From Thermococcus thermotolerans (lineage in GTDB: Archaea > Methanobacteriota_B > Thermococci > Thermococcales > Thermococcaceae), in assembly GCF_024707485.1 (NCBI RefSeq), contig NZ_CP102602.1:1736001-1800000 (forward strand): a DNA stretch of 64,000 nt, read 5' to 3'. Below are positions 16,105-24,703 of the stretch, in pieces. A program made the translations under genes and the position numbers. The notes under the pieces were generated by a model that was not told the origin of the DNA, made no database searches, and worked only from the letters and a program-made list of their open reading frames with translations. Positions within the stretch are counted from its first letter, which is position 1, and every line of letters begins with the position of its first letter.

Positions 16105-17130
16105 ATGAAAAATATCTCTCTTTTATCTCTTTTTTTTATTATCCTCGAGCTTGCTGTATTATTGATTTCTCCAGTGTCGTCTGTTCATACCCTGTCCTTA
16201 GAGGGGGTTTATTTAAAATATGCCCTGCTAACTCCCGACAATCCCCAAGAATATGATGTTAATATCTTTGAGGTTTACCTATCCCAAATACCAAATCAAT
16301 CCCGGGATTTAATTTTAAAACGTCTAACTGGTACAGGTGCAGATGAGCTTGTATCCTTAGTGGTTCGGGGAAACGTATTTCTGACGTTCAGGATATTGGA
16401 TGTGCAAAATGAGACTGCACTTGTAAACACCACTCTCGAACTTAACGATGTCTGGATTTACAACAGATATTATCTAAAGAAGATTGTCATGTCCACGACC
16501 CTCACATTAGATCTTAGACGCATGGAGTACATAGATAACAACGGTTCAGTACTCGGAAGGCCAACTTTTCTTGTCTTTCCAGAGAATCTGCCCCTCAAAG
16601 GAAGTCTACTGGTAAATATGAGCCGTGTCGGGAAATTGGGTGCTGCAACCCAAGACATTCTCGTGGACAATGTATCTTATTCTTTGTGGGAGCATACAAA
16701 GTTAAACACATACTATCGCACTTTTGAACCCCCATATATCCACATATCCAGCTCACAGGTTCCTTTCTACTGGAAACTCAGTGACGGTTATTACTCAGCT
16801 ACAATTTGGAGTAACTACATCTATGATTTTGATACTGGGGTCTTGATAACAGGATCTTTTGATGTAACTCCAGAGTTGCTGGCCCTCGGAGTAATAAACG
16901 GCGATAGTTATGATTATTCAGCCGCCGAAAGGAATGAGAGGCTTAAGGATCGGGGCGGAACCCCCCATGGGCTCTGGAATCCTGGCTTCAACCTCTACGA
17001 TACTAACATTAAATTCCCTGAAACTTCTTCCACAGCAACCCCAAGAACAGGAATGAAGTACTTCTTCGCGGCTTCACTAGCGCTCTTGGTCATCGCTGCA
17101 GTCCTTAACTGGAGGTGGAGAAGGGAATGA
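16105..17130 (+). CDS. Secreted, C-terminally anchored protein of unknown function (paralogue 1)
   Basis: A 341-residue type I membrane protein. The signal peptide ends near SPVSSVHT, an extracellular domain of about 280 residues follows with many Asn-x-Ser/Thr sites, and a single C-terminal segment (YFFAASLALLVIAAVLNW) ends in the basic stop-transfer RWRRE. It is clearly paralogous to the next gene: GVYLKYA/GTYIKYA, DVNIFEVY/EVNIFMIW, FLTFRILDVQNETALV/YLTFEILNVTNETALV and GFNLYDTN are shared. Unlike its paralogue it is strikingly AT-rich, with many ATA, TTA and TTT codons. GGAGGTGA overlaps the stop of the previous gene and precedes the ATG at 16105. The family is not recognised. Confidence 0.75.
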   Translation: MKNISLLSLFFIILELAVLLISPVSSVHTLSLEGVYLKYALLTPDNPQEYDVNIFEVYLSQIPNQSRDLILKRLTGTGADELVSLVVRGNVFLTFRILDVQNETALVNTTLELNDVWIYNRYYLKKIVMSTTLTLDLRRMEYIDNNGSVLGRPTFLVFPENLPLKGSLLVNMSRVGKLGAATQDILVDNVSYSLWEHTKLNTYYRTFEPPYIHISSSQVPFYWKLSDGYYSATIWSNYIYDFDTGVLITGSFDVTPELLALGVINGDSYDYSAAERNERLKDRGGTPHGLWNPGFNLYDTNIKFPETSSTATPRTGMKYFFAASLALLVIAAVLNWRWRRE

Positions 17131-18161
17131 AGAAAACCACCATTGTTATCCTAGCACTCTTGGCAGTCTCAGCAACCACATCCCCAGTTTACTCGCTCCC
17201 ATATTGGTTCAAAGAAGGAACCTACATCAAATACGCAATGAAAATGCCTGAAAACCCTGAGAAAAATGAGGTAAACATCTTCATGATCTGGCCAAGACTC
17301 CTCCCGAAGGACACCTACAACAGAATTAAAAAGACCTCTAAAGAAGATGGCAGTCCTTTGGAGATTGACAACCGCACCCTGATATCTCTCTTCGTTACGG
17401 GCGATTCGTACCTGACTTTTGAAATCCTCAACGTCACCAACGAAACGGCTCTCGTGAGGGTTACGCTTGAAATGAACAACGTGAGTGTGAGGCCGGGTGA
17501 AATCATTCCCCGCTTGGTTCTTTCGAGAGTCCTCCGCTTAAACCTGAGCGATATGGTGTATTATGAGGAGGATGGTACCCCAATCGGGCCACCTACGTTC
17601 TTCATAAATCCTGCCAGCCCGCCGAAAAAGGGTGATTATCTCCTCACCCCGGCTTTTATGAAGAAGTATGACCTTAAGGGGGATGATATCGTCATAACTA
17701 ACGTCTCGTTCACGTGGATGGAGGACAAAATCCTTCACACCCACTACAGGGACTTTATCCCACCCTACCTGTTTGTTGAGAGCAGGGGGGCATACGTTAT
17801 TGATGATCTAACAAGAGGTGAGGGCCATACCATAATAACTGAGCTGATTTACGAACCGGACACGGGTGTTCTTATAGCAACGATTTTCACGGACATGACA
17901 TCAGAACTAACAAGTTTGGGGGTTATAGGAGCGATTGCTCTTGACAGGGTGAACTCACGGAAGCTTCACAAGCTCATCGATGAGGGCAAGGTGGATAAGG
18001 AGTGGTATGCTCAAGGTTTCAACCTCTACGACACCAACGTCAAGCTCCCTGACTATGGAAGCGGACGTTCACCTTCGACGCCGGTTAAGTACTTCTTCGT
18101 CCTCTCGCTCGTCGTTCTCGCTATGATAGCTTTGTGGACGGAAAGGAGGTGGAAGCGGTGA
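17127..18161 (+). CDS. Secreted, C-terminally anchored protein of unknown function (paralogue 2)
   Basis: A 344-residue protein with the same architecture as the gene before it: signal peptide ending at SPVYSLP, a glycosylatable ectodomain, a C-terminal hydrophobic helix (VKYFFVLSLVVLAMIALW) and a basic tail ERRWKR. Its codon use and GC content match the rest of the chromosome, in contrast to paralogue 1. The ATG (17127) overlaps the preceding TGA in ATGA, with GGAGGTGG eight bases upstream, so translation is coupled. The two ectodomains may form a heterodimer at the cell surface; this is inference. Confidence 0.75.
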   Translation: MKKTTIVILALLAVSATTSPVYSLPYWFKEGTYIKYAMKMPENPEKNEVNIFMIWPRLLPKDTYNRIKKTSKEDGSPLEIDNRTLISLFVTGDSYLTFEILNVTNETALVRVTLEMNNVSVRPGEIIPRLVLSRVLRLNLSDMVYYEEDGTPIGPPTFFINPASPPKKGDYLLTPAFMKKYDLKGDDIVITNVSFTWMEDKILHTHYRDFIPPYLFVESRGAYVIDDLTRGEGHTIITELIYEPDTGVLIATIFTDMTSELTSLGVIGAIALDRVNSRKLHKLIDEGKVDKEWYAQGFNLYDTNVKLPDYGSGRSPSTPVKYFFVLSLVVLAMIALWTERRWKR

Positions 18162-19747
18162 GGTGGAAGCTCATTTTCCTGGCGTTTTTGGTGGCCGGTC
18201 TGCTCGTTCCCCCGGCGTATTCAGCCGAGGAAAGCACGATGGAGAGGCCAGGCTACCTGTCCGTTGAGGCGCCCGGAACCGTGGCTGAGATAGTTGGGGT
18301 GGGCTCTTATGCCACTCCCGTTGGCCTGGTGCTCAAGCCGGGAAACTACACCGTCAGGATAACCGGAAACGTCACGGTGGTTGCCAGGGTTTCGGTGGTG
18401 GCCGAAAAGGCCACAATAATTCGCGTGAACCCCGCGGGGATTGCGGGGGCAGTTTCGGGGGAAGGGATAGTGTTGATAAGGGCAATCTTCAATGAGAGTG
18501 CCAACTACAGCCGGGAGAAGCTCAACCCGCCTTTCAATCCGTTTGCATTCCCGGGTGGGTGTGGAAGCAACTCCGGGTATCTCAACATATCGAACCCCTA
18601 CCCGATGGGCCTCGCAGTGCGGGGAAGGGACGAGGTGTACATAACCCTCAACGGAACCTTCATGCACATTGGAGACGATGACGGGAAACCCTGTATTTTC
18701 TACGTCGAAGTGTACTCAGGAGGAAGCGAACGGCAGGAGAGCGTCAGGAACGCCACCTATCTCGTCCCCTGGGCGCGGCTGGAGATAACCTCGGTTCCCG
18801 AGGGCCTAACGTTCTACATCAACGGAGGCCACAATAGATACATCTTCTACACCCCCATGGGCCTCTACGTTCCAGCGATCCCCCACGATGTCCACAACGC
18901 CACCGCCGTCGGTTACTATGGGACGATACGGATTCCGGTAATTCACAGGCTCGACACCCACGTCGTTGGAATCGCGGAGAACCACTACTTAATCGAAAGC
19001 GTCGTGAAGGTTGCTCCCAACGAAACCCGCCACATCAACGTGGACATGGAAAAGGTGAAGTCCGCGCTGACTGTGGAGAGGGAAGATTTGAGAGCGGTTT
19101 CCCTTAAAGTCGATTCAGAGCCGGGCAACGCTTCCATAGTGGTTACCGACGGGGTTCTAAGGGCCTTTGCCGTCACACCCACCACGATGTTCCTTCCTCC
19201 CGGGAACTACACGGTCATAGCTTCGAGGGGCAACCTCTCGGCTAAAGAATCAGTGGTTCTTACGGGGAGCGCGAGTGTTTTCCTGAAGCTCTCCCCTGCC
19301 AGCGCGACACTCAACCTCGTGACGTATCCGGGCAACGCGACGGTGCTCTTGAACGGCAAGGAGGTCAATGTCAAAAACCTCACCCTCAGCCCCGGGCGAT
19401 ACAACATCACCGTGAAGGCTCCCGGTTATCTCACGAAGAGCCTGGAGGTAATCCTGGCCCCTAACGAGTCAAAGGCAGTTGAAGTAAACCTGGAGAAGAA
19501 GCCCGCGGTGGAGGATCAGGAAATCGTCATCTCGCCCCCTTCGAGCGGAGCGGAGGACATGAAATCTGGGGAAATGGCTGAGACCGACGAGAAAGACACT
19601 TCCGACGACACTCAAACCCTCCCAGCGCCTTCCGTCGATGATGTTCCCAGTACATCGAGAAGGGACAGCGGCTCTCTGTGGATCAAGCTAGCCCTTTTGA
19701 CTGGAGTTGTCGCGGCCGTTTACCTGGCCCTGAGGGTGAGGAGGTGA
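18158..19747 (+). CDS. Surface-anchored PEGA-domain protein
   Basis: A 529-residue protein starting with GTG (GTGA overlap with the previous stop; GGAGGTGG upstream). Signal peptide to about residue 24 (PPAYSAEE). Beta-rich repeats follow: LEITSVPEGLTFYINGG (about 210), VSLKVDSEPGNASIVV (about 320) and ATLNLVTYPGNATVLLNGKEV (about 392). The last two are PEGA domains, with PPGNYTV and SPGRYNITV signatures. A low-complexity Glu/Asp/Ser/Pro linker (about 450-505) leads to a C-terminal transmembrane helix LWIKLALLTGVVAAVYLAL and LRVRR. PEGA domains commonly anchor or present surface proteins. It is followed by the ABC permease after 4 bp. Confidence 0.8.
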   Translation: MRWKLIFLAFLVAGLLVPPAYSAEESTMERPGYLSVEAPGTVAEIVGVGSYATPVGLVLKPGNYTVRITGNVTVVARVSVVAEKATIIRVNPAGIAGAVSGEGIVLIRAIFNESANYSREKLNPPFNPFAFPGGCGSNSGYLNISNPYPMGLAVRGRDEVYITLNGTFMHIGDDDGKPCIFYVEVYSGGSERQESVRNATYLVPWARLEITSVPEGLTFYINGGHNRYIFYTPMGLYVPAIPHDVHNATAVGYYGTIRIPVIHRLDTHVVGIAENHYLIESVVKVAPNETRHINVDMEKVKSALTVEREDLRAVSLKVDSEPGNASIVVTDGVLRAFAVTPTTMFLPPGNYTVIASRGNLSAKESVVLTGSASVFLKLSPASATLNLVTYPGNATVLLNGKEVNVKNLTLSPGRYNITVKAPGYLTKSLEVILAPNESKAVEVNLEKKPAVEDQEIVISPPSSGAEDMKSGEMAETDEKDTSDDTQTLPAPSVDDVPSTSRRDSGSLWIKLALLTGVVAAVYLALRVRR

Positions 19748-19751
19748 GGCA

Positions 19752-20522
19752 ATGCGGGCACAGATAATGTGGGAGCTTGAGGATCCCTACAACCTCATCG
19801 TCTTCATCTTTGGCTTCATCATGCTCGGCATCACCTTCTTTTCCGGCCTGACGAGCAACGATACCGTGTTCATGGTGGCCGGGCCGGAGGGCGTAATAGT
19901 TTCCGAATCGGCCAAGAACATTGGCCTCACCCTGCCAAGGCTGGGAGTCGAGGAGTACACGATCTTCGCGCTCACCGGAGCGTTGCTGGTCTCGCTGATG
20001 CTCAGGTACGATAGGGACACAAGGGTTGCCAGGAGCGTCTACAGCTTGCCCATCAGGAACCACTCGGTGGTCCTTTCGAAGGCACTCTCCGCGATGATAC
20101 TGCTATTCCTCGCCTCAATCCTACCGGCGTTCCTTGCTTTCATCTACATTCACGGGGACGTTCCCGAGCTGATCAGAAGGGCGCTCTTTGGAGAGGGCTT
20201 TTTAGCGGGCTATCTCCTGTACTGGGCTATGATGGTGCTCTACGTGGTGTCCATCTCGGCCCTGGTGGCTATGCTCTCCCCCAACACCTTCGCCTCCCTC
20301 CTCGGGAGCATCACACTCCTCTACGTGCCCATCGTGCTTAAACTGAGGAGCCTTCCTCCGGCGGTGATCGACAACGCGTTCTTCAAGGCATATACAGCTC
20401 AGTTTTACCCCTCCGACAGGATAGCGGCGTTTCTTGATGGTTCCTTCTACGTGGGGCTTCTCCTTCCGGTGGTGATGCTTGGAATGGCTCTCATAGTCAG
20501 CGAGTGGAGGGACGTCTCATGA
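19752..20522 (+). CDS. ABC-2 type transporter permease
   Basis: A 256-residue membrane protein with six hydrophobic segments. Motifs typical of ABC-2 permeases are RVARSVYSLPIRNHSVVLSKALSAMILLFLASILP (coupling helix and second helix) and a long C-terminal pair of helices ending LGMALIVSEWRDVS. Between helices 1 and 2 there is an unusual extracellular stretch (about 33-72). With the ATPase encoded two genes later it should export a peptide, lipid or glycan. GAGGTGAGG precedes the ATG; the following gene overlaps in ATGA. Confidence 0.85.
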   Translation: MRAQIMWELEDPYNLIVFIFGFIMLGITFFSGLTSNDTVFMVAGPEGVIVSESAKNIGLTLPRLGVEEYTIFALTGALLVSLMLRYDRDTRVARSVYSLPIRNHSVVLSKALSAMILLFLASILPAFLAFIYIHGDVPELIRRALFGEGFLAGYLLYWAMMVLYVVSISALVAMLSPNTFASLLGSITLLYVPIVLKLRSLPPAVIDNAFFKAYTAQFYPSDRIAAFLDGSFYVGLLLPVVMLGMALIVSEWRDVS

Positions 20523-20956
20523 GGCTCCTGAAGGCGGTGCTGCTTTCCATAGTCATCATGACCGTTCTGGTGTTCCCGATAGAGAAGAACGCGCTGACCC
20601 AGCCGATTTCCGAGGTCGTTCTCATGGGGCAGGGAATCATCGTGCCCTCCTCGGGAATGGTCATGCTCAGCTCCAGCGCCGACGAGGGAACCGAATACGC
20701 CATCAGGGTCTTTGATCCGGAAAGCGGAAGGGCGGTCCTTGAGAGAAACGTGAGCGGAAGCTTCAGGGGCAGGGTTATGCTGGAGCATTCCGGCCCCTAC
20801 TACTTCTCGGTTCAGACCATGACACCAGTAACAATGGCGGTGAGGGTCATAAACAGATACCCATCGGTAATGGTGCTCAACATCAGGTACGGCCTTGGTG
20901 GAGTGAGCGCCCTTATTCTGGCGGCGATCCTGCTCGTGGAGGGGAGGAAAAGATGA
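20519..20956 (+). CDS. Small two-helix membrane protein within the ABC operon
   Basis: A 145-residue protein with an N-terminal hydrophobic helix (LLKAVLLSIVIMTVLVFPI), an extracellular beta-rich domain of about 90 residues, a second helix (VSALILAAILLVE) and a basic tail GRKR. The ectodomain (GIIVPSSGMVMLSSSADEGTEYAIRVFD...SGPYYFSVQTM) reads as a small beta-sandwich. Family not recognised. ATGA overlaps on both sides couple it to the permease and ATPase, suggesting a fixed subunit of that transporter. Confidence 0.75.
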   Translation: MRLLKAVLLSIVIMTVLVFPIEKNALTQPISEVVLMGQGIIVPSSGMVMLSSSADEGTEYAIRVFDPESGRAVLERNVSGSFRGRVMLEHSGPYYFSVQTMTPVTMAVRVINRYPSVMVLNIRYGLGGVSALILAAILLVEGRKR

Positions 20957-21615
20957 TAACCGCGAGAAACCTCACCAAGCGCTTCGGCAGGCTGGTGGCG
21001 CTGGATTCAATAAACTTAGATATTGACGAAGGACTAACGCTGATACTAGGCCCCAATGGCGGTGGAAAGAGCACCTTCCTGAACCTCTGCTCCGGCCTCT
21101 ACAGGCCGAGCGAGGGAGAGATCAGGGTCCTGGGGGAGAACCCCTGGAGCAACGACGAACTGAGGAAAAGGATAGGCGTCTCCTTCGACCCACCGGCCCT
21201 TCCGAAGCACAGGACGGCCAGGGAATGGCTCAACTACCTGGCCCAGGTCAAGGGACTGGGAGAGAGCGAGGTAAGGGAAGCCGCGGAGCTTTTCTCCGCG
21301 GTGAATTACCTCGACAGGAAGATGGGGGAGTACTCTGCTGGAATGCTCAAGAGGATCAGCCTCACCCAGGCGTTCCTCGGGAGGCCTGAGCTGGTGCTCC
21401 TCGACGAGCCCCTGGCTAACCTGGATCTTGAGGGCATAAAGGAAGTGGCGAAAGTAATCGGGGAGCAGGCCAAGGAAGGAACCAACATGGTCGTGGTGTC
21501 CCACATCTGGCGCCCCCTGGTGGAGTTCGCGGATAGAATAGTTGTGATAGCAGCGGGAAAGGTTGCGCTGACGGGAATCCCGGAGGAGGTGGTGCCAAAA
21601 ATCGAGGAGATTTAA
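20953..21615 (+). CDS. ABC transporter ATP-binding protein
   Basis: A 220-residue nucleotide-binding subunit. Walker A is GPNGGGKST (about 33-41), the Q-loop region is IGVSFDPPALPKHR, the signature motif is the variant YSAGMLKR, Walker B plus D-loop is LVLLDEPLANLDLEG, and the H-loop is VVVSHIW. It pairs with the 19752 permease; both are short and of the exporter type. The final 4 bp overlap the convergent DUF2103-like gene. This ends the operon. Confidence 0.93.
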   Translation: MITARNLTKRFGRLVALDSINLDIDEGLTLILGPNGGGKSTFLNLCSGLYRPSEGEIRVLGENPWSNDELRKRIGVSFDPPALPKHRTAREWLNYLAQVKGLGESEVREAAELFSAVNYLDRKMGEYSAGMLKRISLTQAFLGRPELVLLDEPLANLDLEGIKEVAKVIGEQAKEGTNMVVVSHIWRPLVEFADRIVVIAAGKVALTGIPEEVVPKIEEI

Positions 21616-21908
21616 CCCTTCCACTCCCCCACGAGCCTCTCTATCTCCCTCCACACCCTCTCTCTGTCGGCTTTGTCAACCACAAGAAACACGTCTTGGA
21701 CTGAGCCGTCGCTCTTGGCTATCAGCTTCAAACCGGTTGCCGTTTCCCTTGAGACCTTTATCTCAAAGCCCCTAGAATCGCTGGCGTAGATCCTGCCGGG
21801 GATTACCTTCTTAACCCCGGGTATGGCTGCTATCCTCTCCAAGGGCTTTTCAAGACCCTTCAGGAAGTGGTGCTCCCTCTTGACGCCTTTCTTGAAGTGC
21901 TTTGGCAT
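21612..21908 (-). CDS. Small conserved archaeal protein (DUF2103-like)
   Basis: A 98-residue basic protein beginning MPKHFKKGVKREHHFLKGLE, with a central beta-alpha-beta part (IPGVKKVIPGRIYASDSRGFEIKVSRETATGLKLIAKSDGSVQDVFLVVDK). It looks like the archaeal family DUF2103, described as predicted metal-binding, where the N-terminal HH is conserved. No function is known. It overlaps the ABC ATPase stop by 4 bp (convergent) and lies 31 bp downstream of arcS, so it is probably cotranscribed with arcS. Confidence 0.8.
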   Translation of the reverse strand: MPKHFKKGVKREHHFLKGLEKPLERIAAIPGVKKVIPGRIYASDSRGFEIKVSRETATGLKLIAKSDGSVQDVFLVVDKADRERVWREIERLVGEWKG

Positions 21909-21939
21909 GTGTGGAGAATTGAAGGGAGGTTTTTAGGCC

Positions 21940-23646
21940 TTACGCCCTCTTCCTCACCTTAACGGCGACTCCCTTCTTTGAGCGAACCATCTCCTCTCCG
22001 GCCAGAACGGCCTTCCCGACGCCGACAACTTTCTCATCCCGGACTATGCCGACTATGTCGTCCGGCCTTATCGCCGGGTCCGCCTCGTCAACACCGATTG
22101 CGAAGACGTCACCGCGAAGCTCGAAGTCTATCCTCACCCAGTAGCTTCCAACGGCGTCATATATCCTCTGCATTCCATAGGGAGTGACGCTTATCACTCC
22201 GTCCCTGAAGGTTCCCGTCTGCTGGTTGTCCACGAAGAGGCGGAGCATCTTGGAGCCCTTGACTTTCCCGCCGTCCGGCAGAACGGCCTCTCCGGCACCA
22301 ACTCCGAAGTAGAAATCAAAGACCTTCCTTATGCCCTCGAAGTAGCGGTACGTCCTGTCCTCTTTGGTACCCTCAAGTTCAAACTCCCTCAGCGTTTCTG
22401 TGAGGGATTTTAAGCTTTCCCTGCCCGTCGTGCCGTTCCTAGCTTCCGTAAAGGTTATCTCCCTTCCGGAGAGCTCGGAGGCGAGCTTTGCAATCTCGAC
22501 GTAGGCTTCATCCAGGTGCGCTATTATCGGAACGTCCTTCGGGTACTTCTCAAGGGTTTTTGCGAGGAGTTCGGCGGCGGGCTTAATCTCCTCCTCGCCC
22601 CAATGGCCGGTAACTACTATGTCGTACTTTGCCAGCCATTCCCATTCTCTTGGAACCACACCGAAGGGCGAAGTCAGAATCAGCTCGTGGACTCTGGCTA
22701 TTCCTGAGCCGAGGGCTTCCTTAACCGCCTTCCGGTAGAGGGTGTGAGAGCGGGAGAAGGAGTATGGCTTCTTGGCCGAGCATGGGAAGAGGAGAACCAG
22801 TTCAGTGTTCTTCGGCGGGACGAAGCGCTCGGCAACTCTCGAATGCCACCTCTTAACTTCCGGTCTCCTTATCGAGGCGTCGCTTATGAAGTAAACCGTC
22901 TCCTTCTGGAGTGGAGTGTACTTCTCAAGGTAATCCGGATGCTCTAAATCCGCTATGCGGAGTATCCCGGCGTGGTACTGGGTGTTGAAGAAGTTCTCAA
23001 CGAGGTAGCGGAGCTTTCCCTCCTCCAGGGCTTTCCTCACAAGGAGTATAGTCTCCCTGGCGAAGTCGAGGGAATTGGGCTCCTTCCCCCACAGGAAGGG
23101 GCTGTACCCGGTGAAACCTTTGCCCTCGAAGTCGTAGAGCTTGAGCGAGCGGGTGTCGAAGGCATCAACTCCGAGGTAAACGGCGAGCGGATAGAAGAAC
23201 GGCTCCAGGTCGGCTATTATCATGGCGTTGGGGAACCTCTCGCGGAGCTCCCGAAGGATTCTCACGAAGTAGCGGTACTCCCTCACTAGAATCTTTGAGT
23301 TTCCGAGGTAGACGGCATCGAAGTTATGGCGTTCAATTATCTTGAAGAACTCACCTAAATACTCCGTTCTCCTCAAAGCTGGTAGGTAAAATGCGTTGAA
23401 GCCCTCGTAGTTTACGCTCCAGAGCCTTCCTATGGCCTTCTCTATTACATCGTCCGGCGTGTAGAAGCCGAGGGGTATAGAGGGAGCCAGATTGAAGTCG
23501 TACTCCCCCGGTTCAGAGGGGTGGAAGAAGGAGTTGAACGGGGATAGTGTGAAGTCTACCCCCACTAGGGCTGGAGTTCTGAAGGTGTGCTCCCCGAGCC
23601 TTACGAGGCCCAGCCTTCCAGGCCCTTCGTGCCGGATGACTTCCAT
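21940..23646 (-). CDS. arcS: Archaeosine synthase alpha subunit (ArcS)
   Basis: A 568-residue multidomain protein. The N-terminal half resembles the TGT fold. The central core carries LLFPCSAKKPYSFSRSH (about 288-304), the catalytic motif of ArcS, and the C-terminus is a PUA RNA-binding domain (about 490-565, DGVISVTPYGMQRIY then DFELRGDVFAIGVDEADPAIRPDD). ArcS attaches lysine to preQ0 at position 15 of tRNA; in Thermococcus a radical SAM partner (RaSEA) then releases the formamidine, giving archaeosine. That partner is not in this window. ATG at 23644-23646, 9 bp after the coiled-coil gene stop, so probably one operon. Confidence 0.92.
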   Translation of the reverse strand: MEVIRHEGPGRLGLVRLGEHTFRTPALVGVDFTLSPFNSFFHPSEPGEYDFNLAPSIPLGFYTPDDVIEKAIGRLWSVNYEGFNAFYLPALRRTEYLGEFFKIIERHNFDAVYLGNSKILVREYRYFVRILRELRERFPNAMIIADLEPFFYPLAVYLGVDAFDTRSLKLYDFEGKGFTGYSPFLWGKEPNSLDFARETILLVRKALEEGKLRYLVENFFNTQYHAGILRIADLEHPDYLEKYTPLQKETVYFISDASIRRPEVKRWHSRVAERFVPPKNTELVLLFPCSAKKPYSFSRSHTLYRKAVKEALGSGIARVHELILTSPFGVVPREWEWLAKYDIVVTGHWGEEEIKPAAELLAKTLEKYPKDVPIIAHLDEAYVEIAKLASELSGREITFTEARNGTTGRESLKSLTETLREFELEGTKEDRTYRYFEGIRKVFDFYFGVGAGEAVLPDGGKVKGSKMLRLFVDNQQTGTFRDGVISVTPYGMQRIYDAVGSYWVRIDFELRGDVFAIGVDEADPAIRPDDIVGIVRDEKVVGVGKAVLAGEEMVRSKKGVAVKVRKRA

Positions 23647-23655
23647 AGCCAGGCC

Positions 23656-24558
23656 TCAGACGAGGTTGTACCTCTGGAGGAGGAGCAGTTCGTCGAGCGT
23701 TAGCTTTTCCCCGCGCTTGAACTTCTCAAGGGCCTCAACGGCCTTCTCGAAGCTGGCGTCCTTCTTCGAGCGCATCCTGGCGACGAGCCTGTAGGCTATG
23801 AGTTCCTTGTGCCTCTCGTCGTACTCTCTTATCTTCTTCTCGATCTCGCGGAGCTCCTTCCTGACTTCCTTGATCTTCTCCCTGAGCTCGACGACCTTGG
23901 CGTGGTACTCGTCGGCTTCCTTTTTGACCTCGTCGGCCTGGTTGAAGGCCTTTATCATCTGCTCGTGGAACTGCTGGCTCTGGTTGGCGAGCTTCTGTAT
24001 CTCCATGCTTATGCCCCTCCTGGCCTTCTTGAGCTGGTCCACCTTCTTTCTCGTTTCGACGAGCTTGTTGTGGAATCTCTGGGCCTGCTGGATTATCTCA
24101 AGTTCAGTTGCGAGAACCTGGATCTGGTCGACTATCTGCTTCTCCCTGTCTGGGGTTATGTTCGGGTTGGTCTGGAGCTCCCACTCCAGCTTCTCTATAC
24201 GCTCCTGTATTTTCTCCGGCGGCATCTTAAGTCTGCGAAGCTGGTTGTACTCGTCCCTCTTCGTCCTGTACTCGAGTATCTCCTGGTAGAGGAGGTCGAG
24301 CTTGGCGTTTATCTCCTCGCGGTTCTTCTTGAGCTCCTGTATCTGCTGGTTGATTTCATCCCTCTTGGCTTTATACTCGCGCCCCTTCTGACGCAGTTGC
24401 TTGACCTCGTTGTTCTTTTCATCCCTCTTCTGAACCCAGATTTGAAGCTCCTTCTCCAGCTCATCTAGTTTGGCCCTTATCTCATTTCTCTCCTTTTCAA
24501 GGGCCTCTATCTCCCTCTTGATCCTCTTAATTTCCTCTGGATCCACTTTCACTTGCAT
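23656..24558 (-). CDS. Archaeal coiled-coil protein (COG1340-like)
   Basis: A 300-residue protein made almost wholly of heptad-patterned Glu/Lys/Arg helices (about 5-260), broken near 113-135 by a proline-containing turn (MPPEKIQE, TNPNITPDREKQ), consistent with an antiparallel hairpin. A short globular tail (SFEKAVEALEKFKRGEKLTLDELLLLQRYNLV) ends it. No Walker motifs, so it is not an SMC or Rad50. Such proteins are widespread in euryarchaea and uncharacterised. Start ATG 24556-24558. Located directly upstream of arcS; a link to tRNA modification is not implied by sequence. Confidence 0.85.
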   Translation of the reverse strand: MQVKVDPEEIKRIKREIEALEKERNEIRAKLDELEKELQIWVQKRDEKNNEVKQLRQKGREYKAKRDEINQQIQELKKNREEINAKLDLLYQEILEYRTKRDEYNQLRRLKMPPEKIQERIEKLEWELQTNPNITPDREKQIVDQIQVLATELEIIQQAQRFHNKLVETRKKVDQLKKARRGISMEIQKLANQSQQFHEQMIKAFNQADEVKKEADEYHAKVVELREKIKEVRKELREIEKKIREYDERHKELIAYRLVARMRSKKDASFEKAVEALEKFKRGEKLTLDELLLLQRYNLV

Positions 24559-24703
24559 CTCTCTTCCCCTTCCCTATTTTTAGAACAGCCCGTGAGCTTA
24601 CTCCAAACATCTGGACTGAAAACGGTGAGAGTAAATAAAAACTTTTTGGCTGAAATTTTGCGAACAATTCGAAAAAGGTTAAAGTAATAGAAAACCCGGC
24701 ACT

